The translations under genes and the position numbers were made by a program. From positions 53,174,765 to 53,238,764 of the forward strand of contig CM042087.1 in the NCBI GenBank assembly GCA_023512835.1: DNA of 64,000 nucleotides, written 5' to 3'. The notes under the pieces are model-generated. The model searched no databases. It was not told the DNA's origin and saw nothing but the letters and a program-made list of their open reading frames with translations. Positions within the stretch are counted from its first letter, which is position 1; each line of letters begins with the position of its first letter. Shown here piece after piece: positions 21,870 through 33,343 of the stretch. This DNA comes from Taxillus chinensis (taxonomy: Eukaryota > Streptophyta > Magnoliopsida > Santalales > Loranthaceae).

Positions 21870-23457
21870 AAATAAAATTGAAACTGGATCGGGGGTCTTC
21901 TGTCAGATCGAAATATAATTTTCTTAAAACTTTAAATCAATTTTTAATTTTTAATAAAAACTACACTTCATGCTCTAAACGATAAAATTTAAAAATTTAA
22001 AAAAAAATTATATAGAAAGAATTAATATTTATTTTTTAAATATTTTTATTATATTTATTTACATATATAATTTTAGTTGATTATAATAAATATAAGAGAT
22101 AAAAAAAATAAAAAATATAAATAAAAAATTATAATTTAAAAGAATAGATATAGAAATAAAAAATGAGAGGTAGAGAATAAATAAATATATCAAATGGTGT
22201 AATATTTATTCTCTAAAATAGATATGAAGATTAATAAGTTAGTATAGATGCTCTTAGGGTTATTGAAAGTTTTCATGAAAGAGAGATAATGTGCCAAGAG
22301 AATTGAGATAAAGTTTACCTTTAGATAAGGTACAATAAAATCTTTTTTTAAATCATAGATAATTTTAATTCCAAAACAACTTTTATTTTATTTTTATTTT
22401 TATTTTTATTACATAATATTTATTAATTTATATACATAAAGAGTGAACAAATATAATAAGAGATAAAAAATAATATTATATAATTTGAAGAGTGACTATA
22501 AAATTTTTCATAAGAAGGAAGATGTAAAGTGTTATGTCAATAATTTGATATTTAACTTTTTATTGGTAAAGAATATAGAATTTCTTACGGATGCTCTTAG
22601 GATTTATTAAAATTATCTCACCCACATTGATGCCTTTTTAAAAAAGAAAAATGTTAACAGTATGCTTGATTTCTTAAAGTGTAAAGATACACGTAAAATT
22701 TAATTAATTTTAATAGGTCCATATATACATACAAATCTTATTACTTCGAGGCTAAAAGCATCTTTAATCATGTTTTTAAAAATTTAGCTTCTATTTTAGC
22801 TAATATGTTTTAATGACGTACTCCAACATGCTCAATATTTTAGTTAACTATATAATATTTTATTTTTAAAAATTTTGATAAACATTATTTTTTGGTATGA
22901 CTGTTTTTTAAATAATTAATATTTTATTATATTAAAATATTAATAAAATCAATGTAGAAAGCGGCAAAACTTTGTTATATGTAGCAAGCAACTTACAAAA
23001 TTATCAAATTTAGAAAGTATTTAAGATTATCGTTATAGTAACTAATAGATCTCCATAATAGGGTAGAAAGCTCATTATAGTTTTAGTCATTTTAATTAAT
23101 TTGCTAATTTTAATTCTTGTTTATTATGCCTTCATATATTCTACTAAATTAATTGGATAGTCTTGGCTAACACCTATGGTTTTGAATACTAGTTAAATTG
23201 CATTTTGATCATGGGATAGACCCTACTTCACATTCTACAATGAGTAATGCTACATACAATCGAGATTGCGTAATCGGTGAGTAACTATGACATATAATAA
23301 CATACCAAATCATCAGAGGGGAAGAGAAAACAAAATCACAACTGTCCAATTAGGTACAGTTTCGTGGTGATATGGCGAACTGGTTGCACAAAATATTTTT
23401 GATCTACAATATCTAGGGTAACTTAATTTACCCATACACCATAAGCGCAATTATATT
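21870..23457. other. AT-rich region with MITE-like end motifs
   Basis: This is strongly AT-rich, with no coding signal. The phrase GATGCTCTTAGG (22,246 and 22,588) and the words AAAAGCATCTTTAATC (22,755) and ACTCCAACATGCTC (22,820) resemble the GAGCATCT-type termini of plant Tourist or Mutator MITEs. I could not pair them into complete elements with convincing TSDs. Confidence 0.3.
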
Positions 23458-24010
23458 TTGGCATCATGCCTAGGACGGTAACATGAGTTCATAGAGACTG
23501 TTTGCTTGAAGAAGAACGTTTTAATTATTTTACTTTATTTAATTTTTGGTGTGTTTTATTTTGATTGTCTCATTTTCAATATTTTTGGGCTATTTTATTT
23601 TGATCAGGGATTCTTGGGTGTATTATTATATTGTGTCTTATGATTTATGAGAAGAGCAAGGAGTATGGGAGAGCTCCTCCCCTTCAATTTAGAACTGAAA
23701 AAAACAGGAGGAACAATCTTTAAGAAGTAGAAAGAGTAATTTGAACCCTTTATTATAACAAAAAACCATATGATGATAAAGAGAAGAGTTTAGAGAATAT
23801 ATTGAAAAGGAGAGAGCTAAAGGGTGATCCATTCGAGATCATAGAGTCCTTGATGCATGAGCACTTTACATGCCAATTAGGTAGTTTGCCATTGATTCGC
23901 CCACCTATGAATTCAAGAAGAGTGTGATAAAAATGATCATTAAAAATGGCTTTTAATGGAGCAAGTGAAGACTCGATGGCCCATTTAATAAACTTTGATT
24001 GTTTTTGATT
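23458..24010 (+). pseudogene. Athila-like primer-binding site and gag N-terminus
   Basis: TTGGCATCATGCCTAGGA at 23,458-23,475 is a decayed form of the TTGGCGCC...GCCGGGGA primer-binding site typical of Athila elements. About 170 bp downstream the plus strand encodes MRRARSMGELLPFNLE, close to the Athila gag start, and later MAHLINFD near 23,975, with frame changes and stops between. The fragment ends by about 24,010. No matching LTR end is clear upstream. Confidence 0.5.
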
Positions 24011-24429
24011 TATTTAGATTTATTAAATTTATTGATAAAGTAGTTATTGAATTTAATGAATCAAAAAATAAAAGAGCGGTCAATTGGATAGGTTTCTATG
24101 ATTAGATAAATGGTTGAGTAGGTGGATGTTTTGATGCTCGGATAAAGTTTTATTGTCGGATAAAATGTTTGCTCATCAAATGGAGTTTATTATTCTTTGG
24201 AGTAACTGGAGTAACTCGGCCTAGTGACATAGTTGTTTAGGGTCTATTGATTGTCGAATACAATTTAGTTCACTAGAGTATCTTATTTATCAGGTTAGGA
24301 GGTGCCTTTTTGGTTCTAGAATTCTGGTTTTTAGTGTATTTTCTGGTATTTTGGAGTGAGCAAAGGAACATTGTGGTCAAATTCGGAGCATTGTGGTCAA
24401 ATCCGAGCATCAGGACAAATCCGAGACAC

Positions 24430-24545
24430 CAATGATATGGAGTAAGGACTTCATGATACGAAGTAAGGAGCCTTAATGCGGAATAAGGGAATCCGAGTGA
24501 TCATTGATGTGGAGTAAGGATCCGAGCGATCTCCTAGCTCGAAGC
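24430..24545 (+). repeat. Short repeat with GGAGTAAGG-like core
   Basis: About five copies of a core such as TATGGAGTAAGGA, TACGAAGTAAGGA and TGCGGAATAAGGG are separated by 15-25 bases. The core is the same as in the 4.6-5.2 kb repeat. Confidence 0.65.
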
Positions 24546-24766
24546 AAGCCCCAATAGTCCGAAATGATGCGTAACATCACTAATCTAGATTGATCCACAA
24601 CATCAATGATCCAGAATGTGCTTCCAGGTGATCCGAGGTAGTGGCGGTCAACATGAGGTCAATGCGCATTTTGGGCCACATCAACTATGTGCAACACGTC
24701 TTCTTTGCTATATATATATTGTATTTTTGGGAGGGGAGAAGCAACCCTAGCTGCCAACATCACACG

Positions 24767-24769
<3 letters not shown>

Positions 24770-24813
<44 letters not shown>
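24770..24813 (+). repeat. (GA)n microsatellite in LTR leader
   Basis: About 22 GA units lie 55-60 bp downstream of a TATA-like box in an LTR. Confidence 0.95.
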
Positions 24814-24817
<4 letters not shown>

Positions 24818-25212
24818 GGTGTAGAAGGCCTCCTTGGATCAAGAACGTGAAAGACAAGCATTTCAATTCATTTTTTTTCAACAAAGGTAGGTGATTCTAT
24901 CATCTTGAGTTTGCTTTAATGGCTGTGGGAAAACCAAGATATTGGTATTGTAAACTCTATTTTGAGAAGATGATTCTAGAGAAATTGTATTGAGTTATGT
25001 GATTTGATGCATTGAAAAACACTAATATGTATGTGCATATTGTGTTGTGCTATTTGTGATATTCATGATATATGAAACAAAGATGTCGTGGGAATGTATA
25101 TTGAGTTGTATTGTGATATTTGTGATAGTTGTATTTGAGAATTATTATTCTTGAATAGTGATGTGTCATGAGTTGCTTATGTGCTTTGCTATTTTGCTTG
25201 GATGTGTGAGTT

Positions 25213-25413
25213 ATTGAGGTCCCATTGAGGGGACGGTCCAAGAGTGGACCTAAGATATTGAGGTTCCATTGAGAGAACAGTCCTGGATTGGACATGAGAC
25301 ATCGAGGTTTCATTGAGGGAACAGCCCTGGAATGGACATGAGTTATTGAAGTCCTATTAAGGGGATGGTCCAAGAGTGGACAAGAGTATTGATGTTCCAA
25401 TGAGGGAACCACC
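25213..25413 (+). repeat. Tandem repeat, unit about 44-46 bp, about 4.5 copies
   Basis: Units begin TATTGAGGTCCCATTGAGG and alternate between the phrases GGTCCAAGAGTGGAC and AGTCCTGGATTGGAC. The repeat lies within the LTR-like sequence. A minus-strand open frame across it is an artefact of the periodicity. Confidence 0.8.
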
Positions 25414-25880
25414 TGTGAATTCTTTGTGGGTTGTTCACTATCATTTGCACCACATTGCACATATTCACACTGAGCATATTGTGGAGGAGATGTTAGGTTG
25501 GTTCGGGGAGGCATAACCCCTATTGAGCTATGGTTTGCTCACCCACCTTTAATGTCTTTTTCTGTAAGACCTAGCAGGCGTTAGGAGATTTCACCACTGT
25601 GGAAGCATGCGTGTTTGATTTACTATTTTATTTGAGACATTATAATTATTGAGATTGAGACTTATGTATTTGTCCGAGATTAGTGTATTTATTGGAGACA
25701 CCACGTTTTGGGGCTGGTGACCCTATGTAACATGTAACACTTGTATTATTATGTGGAATATTCCCTTGTGTGGTTTTTGTATGTCATGAGATTATAGCAA
25801 GGTTTGGGGGCAGCACCCTAGAGAGAGCCCTATTAGGTGACCATTCACCACCCCCTTGTCCTCCTAGGTGCGAGGCATGG

Positions 25881-28352
25881 TGTCACGTCCCCAAATTCCA
25901 GGGAACCCGGAACCAGGAACATGACTTCCCCTTGCCCGCACCCGAAAGGTCAAGGGGTTGGTGACTAGCACCAATAAAGACTACACTGCGGGTCTTTGTC
26001 TCAAATATGCAACCCTGTATAGTTATATATCAAGGGTAATCCTGTACTTTCCCATACATCATCATGCATACAATAAGTCAAGCAGTCATACAGACATCAC
26101 ATCACAAACAATATGCAAATACAACTGTCCACGGACCCATGTCTGGGATACAAACATAAAACAATACAGAATATAATTGTATCATACATCAGAGTAATGG
26201 GCGTCCTCCTGGAAGAAAGTCCTCCACTAGTCTCGGGTCACACTTGAAAAAGGTAAACAACAAGTAGGGGTGAGCGACAAGCTCAGTAGGTGACCCCAAC
26301 ACTCCACATCATGCAGACATACAAGTCTATACTACATGCTCTGTGTACTCGTGCACTGTGTAGTGTGCACAATCATCAGGACTCAGCCTGCAAACAAACA
26401 TCAGGACGTAGCCTGCCCACACAGACAACTTGTCCACGATCCTCAATAGGATCCCAGCTCAGGGCACTCAGCCCTACCACAACGCTATATGCCCGGACAC
26501 AGTCGCCACACAGGCCTGCCATCGGCGCATATGCCTGCCACGGCACAGCGCAATATGCCCGGCCACAGTCGCCACACAGGCCTGCCATCGGCGCATATGC
26601 CTGCCACGTCAACCACATCGCACCATCGGTGCATCACGGTGAGAACCCAAACAAGTTACGGAGTCCATGCCCCAATACCTCACACCCACATACTAACATG
26701 AGTATGACATGTCATTCTCAACATTTCCTTTAAAACGGAACCGGTCTTCACAAGTAAATCCTCAATCCTTGATTTATGAAGGAAGTACCCATAGCGATTA
26801 TTTTCTTGAAATCAAAAGTTCCGGCATTGGGTTCCCATAGCATAACTAAGATAATCTGATTTTTGGGGATTTTTCTGAGATGTCTAACCCCACTTTCCAA
26901 AAATTCACCACTACGAACTTTTGAGTTTTTCCGAGATTTTACACTAAATCCCATTTTTCACATTTTGAAAGAGTGGGAATTAATTTTTCTAGTATTTTTC
27001 TTTGAATCCAAATGGGCGTTATTTCGTTATTTACATAGTAACTTAAGTATAATACTTTGGGTATAGGTTACGATATAAATAATAGGTCCAGCCCGATCTT
27101 TGTTACCTGCCTCGTAGCTTCAGGATTGCGACTCGTAGCGCGGAACTGCAGCGCGCCTCGGAGACTCGTAGCGGGAGCCGTGACTCGTAGCCGCATAGCA
27201 CGCCTCGAAGACTCGAAGTGGGTCTTCGATCTTCGACCTACGAGGCTACGAACTTCGATCCTTCGGCTATGAACTTCGACCTTCGGACTACGGGTCTACG
27301 AATCTACGAACTACGAACTACGAACCTTCGAACCTTCGAACCTTCGAACTACGAACTACGAAGCTACGAACCTTCGAGCTACGAACTACGACCCTACGAC
27401 CCAGAACTTCGGGTTTTCGTCAGTTCGACCCAGTAATGCGCCCAAGGTACTGTTCATCGTCGTTCTTGCCTGTTCTTCGTCTGGAATCAACCCAGTAACC
27501 CCCGACACGCACAAACACGCATTCTACGCAACGGATCGTGATATTTACCTCAAAATGCGTCCAGAACGCCTCTAAATCGTACGGAAACAATAAAAACACG
27601 CCTCAAATTCTAGATTTCTAGAAATCTAGATCTAAACCCAAATTTCCATGGTTGACTTATCAACCCTCATGAAAAACACAATTAATTAACCCCAAAATCA
27701 CAGAAACATATATCCACAATGATATAAAATAGTTCTTAACCACAAATCTTATGCTAAACCATTAGATCTAACCCAAAATTGGTTTTCCCCAAATTCTAGG
27801 GTTCATGCTCAATTTCATAAATCATGATAAATTCGTGCATACCAAGCATAGAATCCAGATAAGAAGTTCAAGGACACCTACTTGAAGTGAATCTTTGAGC
27901 TCCACGAACCCAAATCGCCCTAAATCGCCAAGGCCTCCAAGCTCTCTCAAGCCCTCTCTCTCTCTCAACGCACAAACGTGAAACGTAAAGTGAAAGCTTC
28001 TTCCTTTTTTTTCGGGATTTATATTTCGCGATCAATCGACCTAGTCAACCATTGACCCAGTCAATAATTGACCTCCAAGGCCCCGAACTCCAAATTGAGT
28101 CAAACTACGGTTAAAACGCTCGAAATGACGAGCACAACACTAAACAGATCTTATTACACCCAAAAGACGCCCAAACGCAAAGTCAACCAATAAACCCCGA
28201 AAAGTCAACAATCGGGTCAAATGGGGCCCCGACTTGGAATCGGGCCCAAGTACGATCAAAATGCTCACATTGACGACTACACTACCATCCAGGATGGTTG
28301 CATTCCCATAGAATGGCTATCTCTCAAAACTACCCAAATACGAGTCTTTACA
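25881..28352 (-). mobile_element. Chromovirus-type solo LTR with perfect 5 bp TSD CATGG
   Basis: The 2472 bp unit has the same order of landmarks as the LTRs at 36,242-38,594 and 44,062-46,430. It is TGTCACGTCC...GAGTCTTTACA on plus, with an intervening block of TACGA/TTCGA repeats and a TATA box near 28,020 (minus). CATGG flanks both sides (25,876-25,880 and 28,353-28,357). With no internal sequence it is a solo LTR of the same family as the complete chromovirus. It sits inside another LTR that resumes at 28,353. Confidence 0.92.
27224..27425 (+). repeat. TACGA/TTCGA minisatellite in solo LTR
   Basis: About 200 bp are built from pentamer-like words CTACGAA, CTTCGAA and CTTCGAC in varying order. 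The same block, shorter and rearranged, is in both LTRs of the complete element (37,511-37,680 and 45,321-45,495). Confidence 0.85.
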
Positions 28353-28404
28353 CATGGGGCATCACTAACCGATTTCTTGGCGTTGGAAAATCCGGGGTGT
28401 GACA
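28353..28404 (+). mobile_element. Right end of the LTR interrupted at 25,881
   Basis: It begins with the CATGG duplication and ends GGGGTGTGACA, an LTR 3' end. It continues 24,011-25,880 once the solo LTR is removed. Confidence 0.55.
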
Positions 28405-30035
28405 AGATGGAAGATTTCATATTCAAACATATTGTTTTATCAAATACACGATTATGATGTCGTATTAAAATGAAGGTTATTCTTTAAGATAGAAGTTTCT
28501 TCATCAAAGTTGACTTTGTCTTCATCCGATTCTTCCAATCGCTTGGTCTTCCATCCCTTCATCTTCAATGCAACTAATTTTGAGAATATACACAATTAAA
28601 TGTCAACACCATTAATTGTGATGACTCCTCATTTTCTTCACGTTTTAATTTATCTTTGCAAGTGCATTTAATTTGCAATTGTTTTATCTTCTATTGTATT
28701 GTTATATGAGCTTATCATTGTAATTTCATAGTCGTAAGTATTATTTGAAAATTGAAGTGTCATATTTGTAAAAGCTCCCCCCCTCCCTCTCTCTATCTCT
28801 ATCTCTTGTGTGTGTGTTTTTGAAATTTATATTCCAATAGTAGTGAGGTTGACAATTGTTTTTCATGGATCTTATAAGATCAAGCAAAGGCATGGTTGGA
28901 TTCCCTTACATCCAATCACTTCATGACATTGGAGGTCCTCGCATAAGAGTTCTTAAGGAGATATTTTCCACCAGGGAAGACTATAAGTCTTTGAGTATAA
29001 ATGATAGGGTTTGGATAGTTGGCAAGTGTAAGCATCGAAGAGGCATAGAAGAGGTCCAAAGAGCTTTAAAGGAACTCGCCAATTCTTATCTTATTAGAAA
29101 AGCCTCCTTTCCAAGTTCTTCTATAGTGGCCTTTCTAATGGAAATCAACGGATAGTGGCTGCCACTAGCAGAGGGGAGTTTCCTTGGCAAAACTATAATA
29201 TAAGCTAATGCACACATTGAAAAAATGGTGAGAAATTCATAATAGTAGGGTAATAAGAGGAAACACACAACCAAAGAAGATCATTAGAGTTTAAATCTTA
29301 ATTAGTATATCAAATGTAAAACTCGATCAGTTATATTGTAAATTAGAGACTAGTAATTTGTCTAGTTTTTCCTTAATGTAATAGTAAGCGATGAGTTATT
29401 TTATATATGGAGGCGGTCACAATGTTGCAGACTACCAATTTATAGGCATATATCTTAAACAAGTGAATTATGATGGGAATCGAAAATAGGTAGTGTTATA
29501 ATTTCTAGGTGCAAAATAAGTGGAAAAATGACTAGTAAAGGTATGGGACATGGTGTAATCAACAATTTTAGCCTACTCGAATTAGAGGGAAGCCATTCCA
29601 CCACCACCTTAATATCTAGCCTTGCCTATACATGGATAAAAGTCTTCTATAGATGACACAATAGAAAAGATTATAAGAAACCAAGATAATGGTAGATAAG
29701 AGTAGGTTGAAACAAATACAAATTTTAATGGCCCACAACAAGAATTTGAAAGATAACTTGAGAAGAGAGTAATACATGGCCATTATAGTTGAAAGTATCT
29801 TATTTGTAGGTACTAGTCATACTACTATTGTGAGTCAAATGGAAGCAATACTGTTGAACCCCACTTTATCAGATTAGATCACAGCCATACTTGGCGAAGG
29901 GCCACAAGACTAAGGACCACTTTGAGAAACCTTAAAATGCCCTAAGGCAAGCACTAAGTGATAATGGATGAAATTTGAAAAACAACGCATTTGAACACAC
30001 TTGATTCCGAGAAGAAATAAAAAAATTATAACAAA
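28405..30035. other. Low-repeat spacer
   Basis: Apart from the ORF described separately, this 1.6 kb has no recognisable transposon termini or coding motifs. A C-rich and CTCT-rich run lies at 28,776-28,806. Confidence 0.4.
28865..29155 (+). CDS. Unrecognised 96-codon ORF
   Basis: From the first ATG the frame encodes 96 residues with balanced composition, including SKGMVGFPYIQSLHDIGGPR and REDYKSLSINDRVWIVGKC. It then has a basic stretch KHRRGIEEVQRALKELANSY and a stop. I do not recognise a family. There is no signal peptide or membrane segment. It could be an exon of a decayed gene or a fragment of a transposon protein. The composition argues mildly for a formerly coding sequence. No promoter or neighbouring exons could be identified. 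Confidence 0.3.
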   Translation: MDLIRSSKGMVGFPYIQSLHDIGGPRIRVLKEIFSTREDYKSLSINDRVWIVGKCKHRRGIEEVQRALKELANSYLIRKASFPSSSIVAFLMEING

Positions 30036-30039
30036 AATA

Positions 30040-30410
30040 TCAAGTTTTATACAAATTTGAATTGGACATCCGGTGCGCAGTGCATTGTTTTTCCAATAAC
30101 TTCCCAAATACTTGTCAGAATCAATCAAAGTTACCTGAATGTGTTAGCTAACATCATTATCTATCATTTTCAACTGGTTTAAGGTTATCTTGATCTCTAT
30201 ACATTTAGTTATGATTTTTGAAGTTAGTAATCAAGTTTGGGTGGGACAGTCGGTGTGCAGCGCATTGTTTTGCCAATAACTTGCTCAATACTTATTGGAA
30301 TTGAACAATGTCAATTGCATTGGTTAGATGATATCTTTATATATCATCTTCAACTAATTTAAGGATATTCCGAGCTGTGTGAAATTAATTATGAATTTTT
30401 AAAACCGATG
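30040..30410 (+). repeat. Tandem duplication, unit about 185 bp, two copies
   Basis: The block starting AAGTTTTATACAAATTTG then GGACATCCGGTGCGCAGTGC is repeated from about 30,228 as AAGTTTGGGTGGGACAGTCG then GTGTGCAGCGCATTG. Each copy is followed by CCAATAACTT and CATTTTCAACTGGTTTAAGG-like words. Identity is moderate. It lies at the left side of the Tat-like LTR region. Confidence 0.7.
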
Positions 30411-30779
30411 ACAGGGAATGCTCACTTTGTCATGTACTTCTGTGCGGTGTTTCTCACTTTTCTCCTAAATGACTTATCCTTTTTGAGTGATTCCAATTTC
30501 AGAAGATATATAACATAATTTAGAGAAAAACAAGACCAATGTGACCATAATCCAAGCTTTGTGGAGAATTTTATGAATTTTTGAAGTTCCTCCAGAAATC
30601 TACCTCATTTTCTATGATTTTTTGTTCTTCATATGCATGTTTGTCACAATTGACAGTTTTGCTTCTCCTTGGTCCAATATATATATAAAGATACTCTCCT
30701 TACAAAGTAAGTGAGAACAAGAGAGGCCCAAGGAAGCCCAAGTAGGATCGACAACTAGCGACTGAGCTCAAATCTGAAA

Positions 30780-31340
30780 TTTTTTTAGAAACGCGAGGAC
30801 CCAATGATTCGGAATAAGCCTAGATCCAAAGGCCAAACTTGGTCAAATCCAGAGTAAGGATGATGCGGAATAAAGACCCAATGAATCAGAATAAGGCCAG
30901 ATCCAGAGGTCAAACTTGGTCAAAATTGGAGTAAACCCAATGATTTGGAGTAAGGATGACACAGAATAAGGACCCAATGATCTGGAATAAGCCCAGATCT
31001 GGAGGTCAAACATGGAATAAAGACTCAATGATACGAAATAGACCCAATGATATGGAATAAGCCCAGATTTGGAGGTCAAACTTAGTCAAATACATAATAA
31101 GGACCTAATGACACGATATAAGCCCAATGATACATAATAAGTCCAGATCCAGAGGTTAAACTTGGTCAAATCCGGAATACCCAATGATATGGAATAAGCC
31201 CAGATCCAGAGGTCAAACTTGGTCAAACCTAAATATCAAACTTGGTCAAATCCGGAATATAAGTATCTAGAGTAAGCCCAAATCCGGAAGTCAAATTTGA
31301 TCAAATCCAGAGTAAGCCCGAAAAATCCGAATAAGCTCCA
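30780..31340 (+). repeat. Dispersed short repeat, GGAATAAG/GGAGTAAG core
   Basis: About 20 copies of GGAATAAG or GAGTAAG, usually with CCCAATGAT, CCAGATCCAGAGG and CAAACTTGGTCAAATCC, form a degenerate 50-60 bp higher-order unit. It is related in its core to the repeats at 4.64-5.19 kb and 24.43-24.55 kb. Confidence 0.75.
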
Positions 31341-31687
31341 ATGATCCGAGATAACACCTCCACAGGTTTGGAAGTGACTCCAAAGCATCGGGACTATGAA
31401 AAATCCAAAAAAATCTTTTTTTAAGTGCATTAAATGCGACCAGTGTCTTGGGACTCCTTTTTCAAAGCATTGAAGAGTCTCTGAAGATTAAATTGAAATG
31501 TCTTGGGATTCTATTTTTAAGCATATGGTCGGGTGCCTCTGTAATTAAATGTCATTTTAATGGATAAACTCCTTGGGACATCACAGTTGACCTATGAGGA
31601 CTGCATAATCATTAATACCCAATGACACCAATATATCTGGAAATTCATTTGGCCTTTACCCACTAAAGCATCCAGATATAACATAAT

Positions 31688-32106
31688 TAGGGATGTAAAA
31701 CGGGCTGAAGCCCGTAGGCATGCGGGCTTGGAGCGGGCTAGGCCGATCAAGGCTCGGTCCATTTAAAACACATGCCTATATGGCCTAGCCTATTTAGTCC
31801 TAGCCCGTGCAGGCTGCGGGCCGGCCTGCGAGCTTTTTTTTTATTTTTTATGCCTAAATACATTAAAATTTAATGCACATATTATATTATATAACTTTAA
31901 TTAAGCAATTAGATTTCATATATGAATAATTATAAAACAAAATTGAAATAATATTGGTTATATTCAATTATATTAATTAATTTTAAATTTTAAAAAATAA
32001 AAATAAATAAATAAAAATAAATAAATAAAATATGGGCCAGCCCACATATCCATGTGACATTAATATTGGTCTATTGCGGGCCGGGCCGGGCCGTTTTACA
32101 CCCCTA
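31688..32106 (+). mobile_element. hAT MITE with perfect 8 bp TSD AACATAAT
   Basis: This 419 bp element has termini TAGGGATGTAAAACGG at the left and, read inward, TAGGGGTGTAAAACGG at the right (15 of 16 identical). AACATAAT flanks both sides (31,680-31,687 and 32,107-32,114); an 8 bp TSD is the hAT signature. The ends are rich in GGGCCGGGC and GCCCG sub-terminal motifs with an AT-rich centre. It has no coding capacity. The same terminus occurs at 63,115. Confidence 0.92.
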
Positions 32107-32384
32107 AACATAATTGAAATTCGCCTTAGACAGAGAGAGTTAAAATTAATCTAGTTATAATTTTATTATTTTTGACGCAACATTAATTTCTTAGAATACA
32201 GAAATTGACTTATGGGAACTGCAAAGCATCTAATTAATGTTTGGTGCCGGCTATCTCCCTTTAATACCTAAAAATAGACTTCCCTAAGAGGCAGATAGAG
32301 GAGGGAGAAGTGGCTATTCCAGAAGGGCATCGATAATCAACGAAGAGAGGGCTTTTTGAATGGATTTTTTAGAGATAAAAAAAT

Positions 32385-32386
<2 letters not shown>

Positions 32387-32427
<41 letters not shown>
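32387..32427 (+). repeat. (GA)n microsatellite
   Basis: About 20 GA units lie in the Tat-like LTR region. Confidence 0.95.
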
Positions 32428-32430
<3 letters not shown>

Positions 32431-33332
32431 CTTGGGAATTTTCAAAGAGAGATATACTTATTTTCTAAGGACAAAGTGCCTAGAATCGTTATTTGTCTTC
32501 ACGGGGAGGAGCTGAGAATGGAGAGGGCATTCCAAACTAAGAATAAATGCTTCTTTTTCTAGCCCTTGTGCTTTCAGGAAACTCTTGGAAGACATTATCC
32601 TAGAGGAAAAGGTGCTCAAATCTGCATCATTTTCATTTTCTCAGATTCTTTACTTTCGTTTATTTATTAAACTGTCTCTTTTTAAAATTCGTGATGTTTT
32701 CAAGCTTTTCCTTTTTCATTATTTCTCAAAGCTTAAAATACAAAAATACAAACAAAACATCTTACGTCTCTCTTTTCATTTATTATTTTCAAAAATAATA
32801 AAATGCAAAATACAAAAACTCACTTTCTAGAAAAATTAAATCAAAGGCCTATGCGATCATGAGGGCTAAGTCCTAGATGTTCATATCCTAGTCCCCCTGA
32901 GCTAGTATCAATTGTGGCAATATTTTTATATTTGGATTCAAATTATTTTTATTTTTATTTTCTAAAAAAGAAAATTGCTTTTATTTTCCTTTTAAAAAGA
33001 GAAATATTGCCACATGGGCCTAGATCTCATTTTTTTTCTAAAATTAGAATGTCTCATTTTATTTACTTAAAAGCATTTTGTTTTTGTTTTCTAAGGCCTA
33101 GATCCTAAAATTCTCTTTCCCTTAAAAATAAAAATACAAAAAGTAACTCTTTTTGAATAAACAATAAAGCAAGCAAACACCCATAGATCAAGACTAGGTA
33201 CCAATAATGGACACTATGGGGGTGCAAGAATTTTTCTTTCTTCCCCACACGTAACCAACTCCCGAACCTTAATCTCTGGATCGTAGACCTTTTCTTTTTC
33301 TAGGTGCCCAATCATATCTTTAAATTGTTTGA

Positions 33333-33343
33333 TGGCGACTCTG
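33333..33343 (+). promoter_or_regulatory. Candidate primer-binding site TGGCGACTCTG
   Basis: It follows the LTR-like end and matches the start of the Tat/Ogre-type primer-binding sequence. A relative, TGGCAACTCTA, lies at 47,103. Confidence 0.4.

Larger units (their letters stand above)
24011..25880 (+). mobile_element. LTR-like sequence (left part of an LTR split by a solo LTR)
   Basis: The region has LTR architecture in plus orientation. There is a TATA-like TATATATATTGTA at about 24,708, a (GA)n tract at 24,770-24,813, the splice-donor-like AAAGGTAGGTGATTCTATC at 24,883-24,901, then tandem repeats at 25,213-25,413 and a closing phrase GCTCACCCACC. After the inserted solo LTR the sequence resumes at 28,353 and ends TCCGGGGTGTGACA at 28,404, a typical LTR 3' end. 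The left boundary was not found, so the part before about 24,300 may belong to something else. Confidence 0.5.
30690..33332 (+). mobile_element. Tat/Ogre-like LTR region
   Basis: Plus-orientation LTR features are the repeat block at 30,780-31,340, a (GA)n tract at 32,387-32,427, and a 3' end with CACGTAACCAACTCCCGAACC followed by GATGGCGACTCTG at 33,331-33,343. That ending (TGGCGACTC as primer-binding site) is characteristic of Tat/Ogre-type plant gypsy elements as I recall them. The same ending occurs at 47,016-47,112. The left boundary is not defined. A hAT MITE is inserted at 31,688-32,106. Confidence 0.4.

Noticed and set aside
22240..23030. Paired MITEs with GAGCATC-type ends
   Set aside because: End-like words are present but no pair gave both inverted termini and a matching TSD by eye.
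26290..26733. 147-codon plus-strand frame and overlapping frames on both strands
   Set aside because: Lies entirely inside the solo LTR and reflects a duplicated CCGGCCACAGTCGCC block; no domain, and the homologous positions in sister LTRs are not open over the same length.
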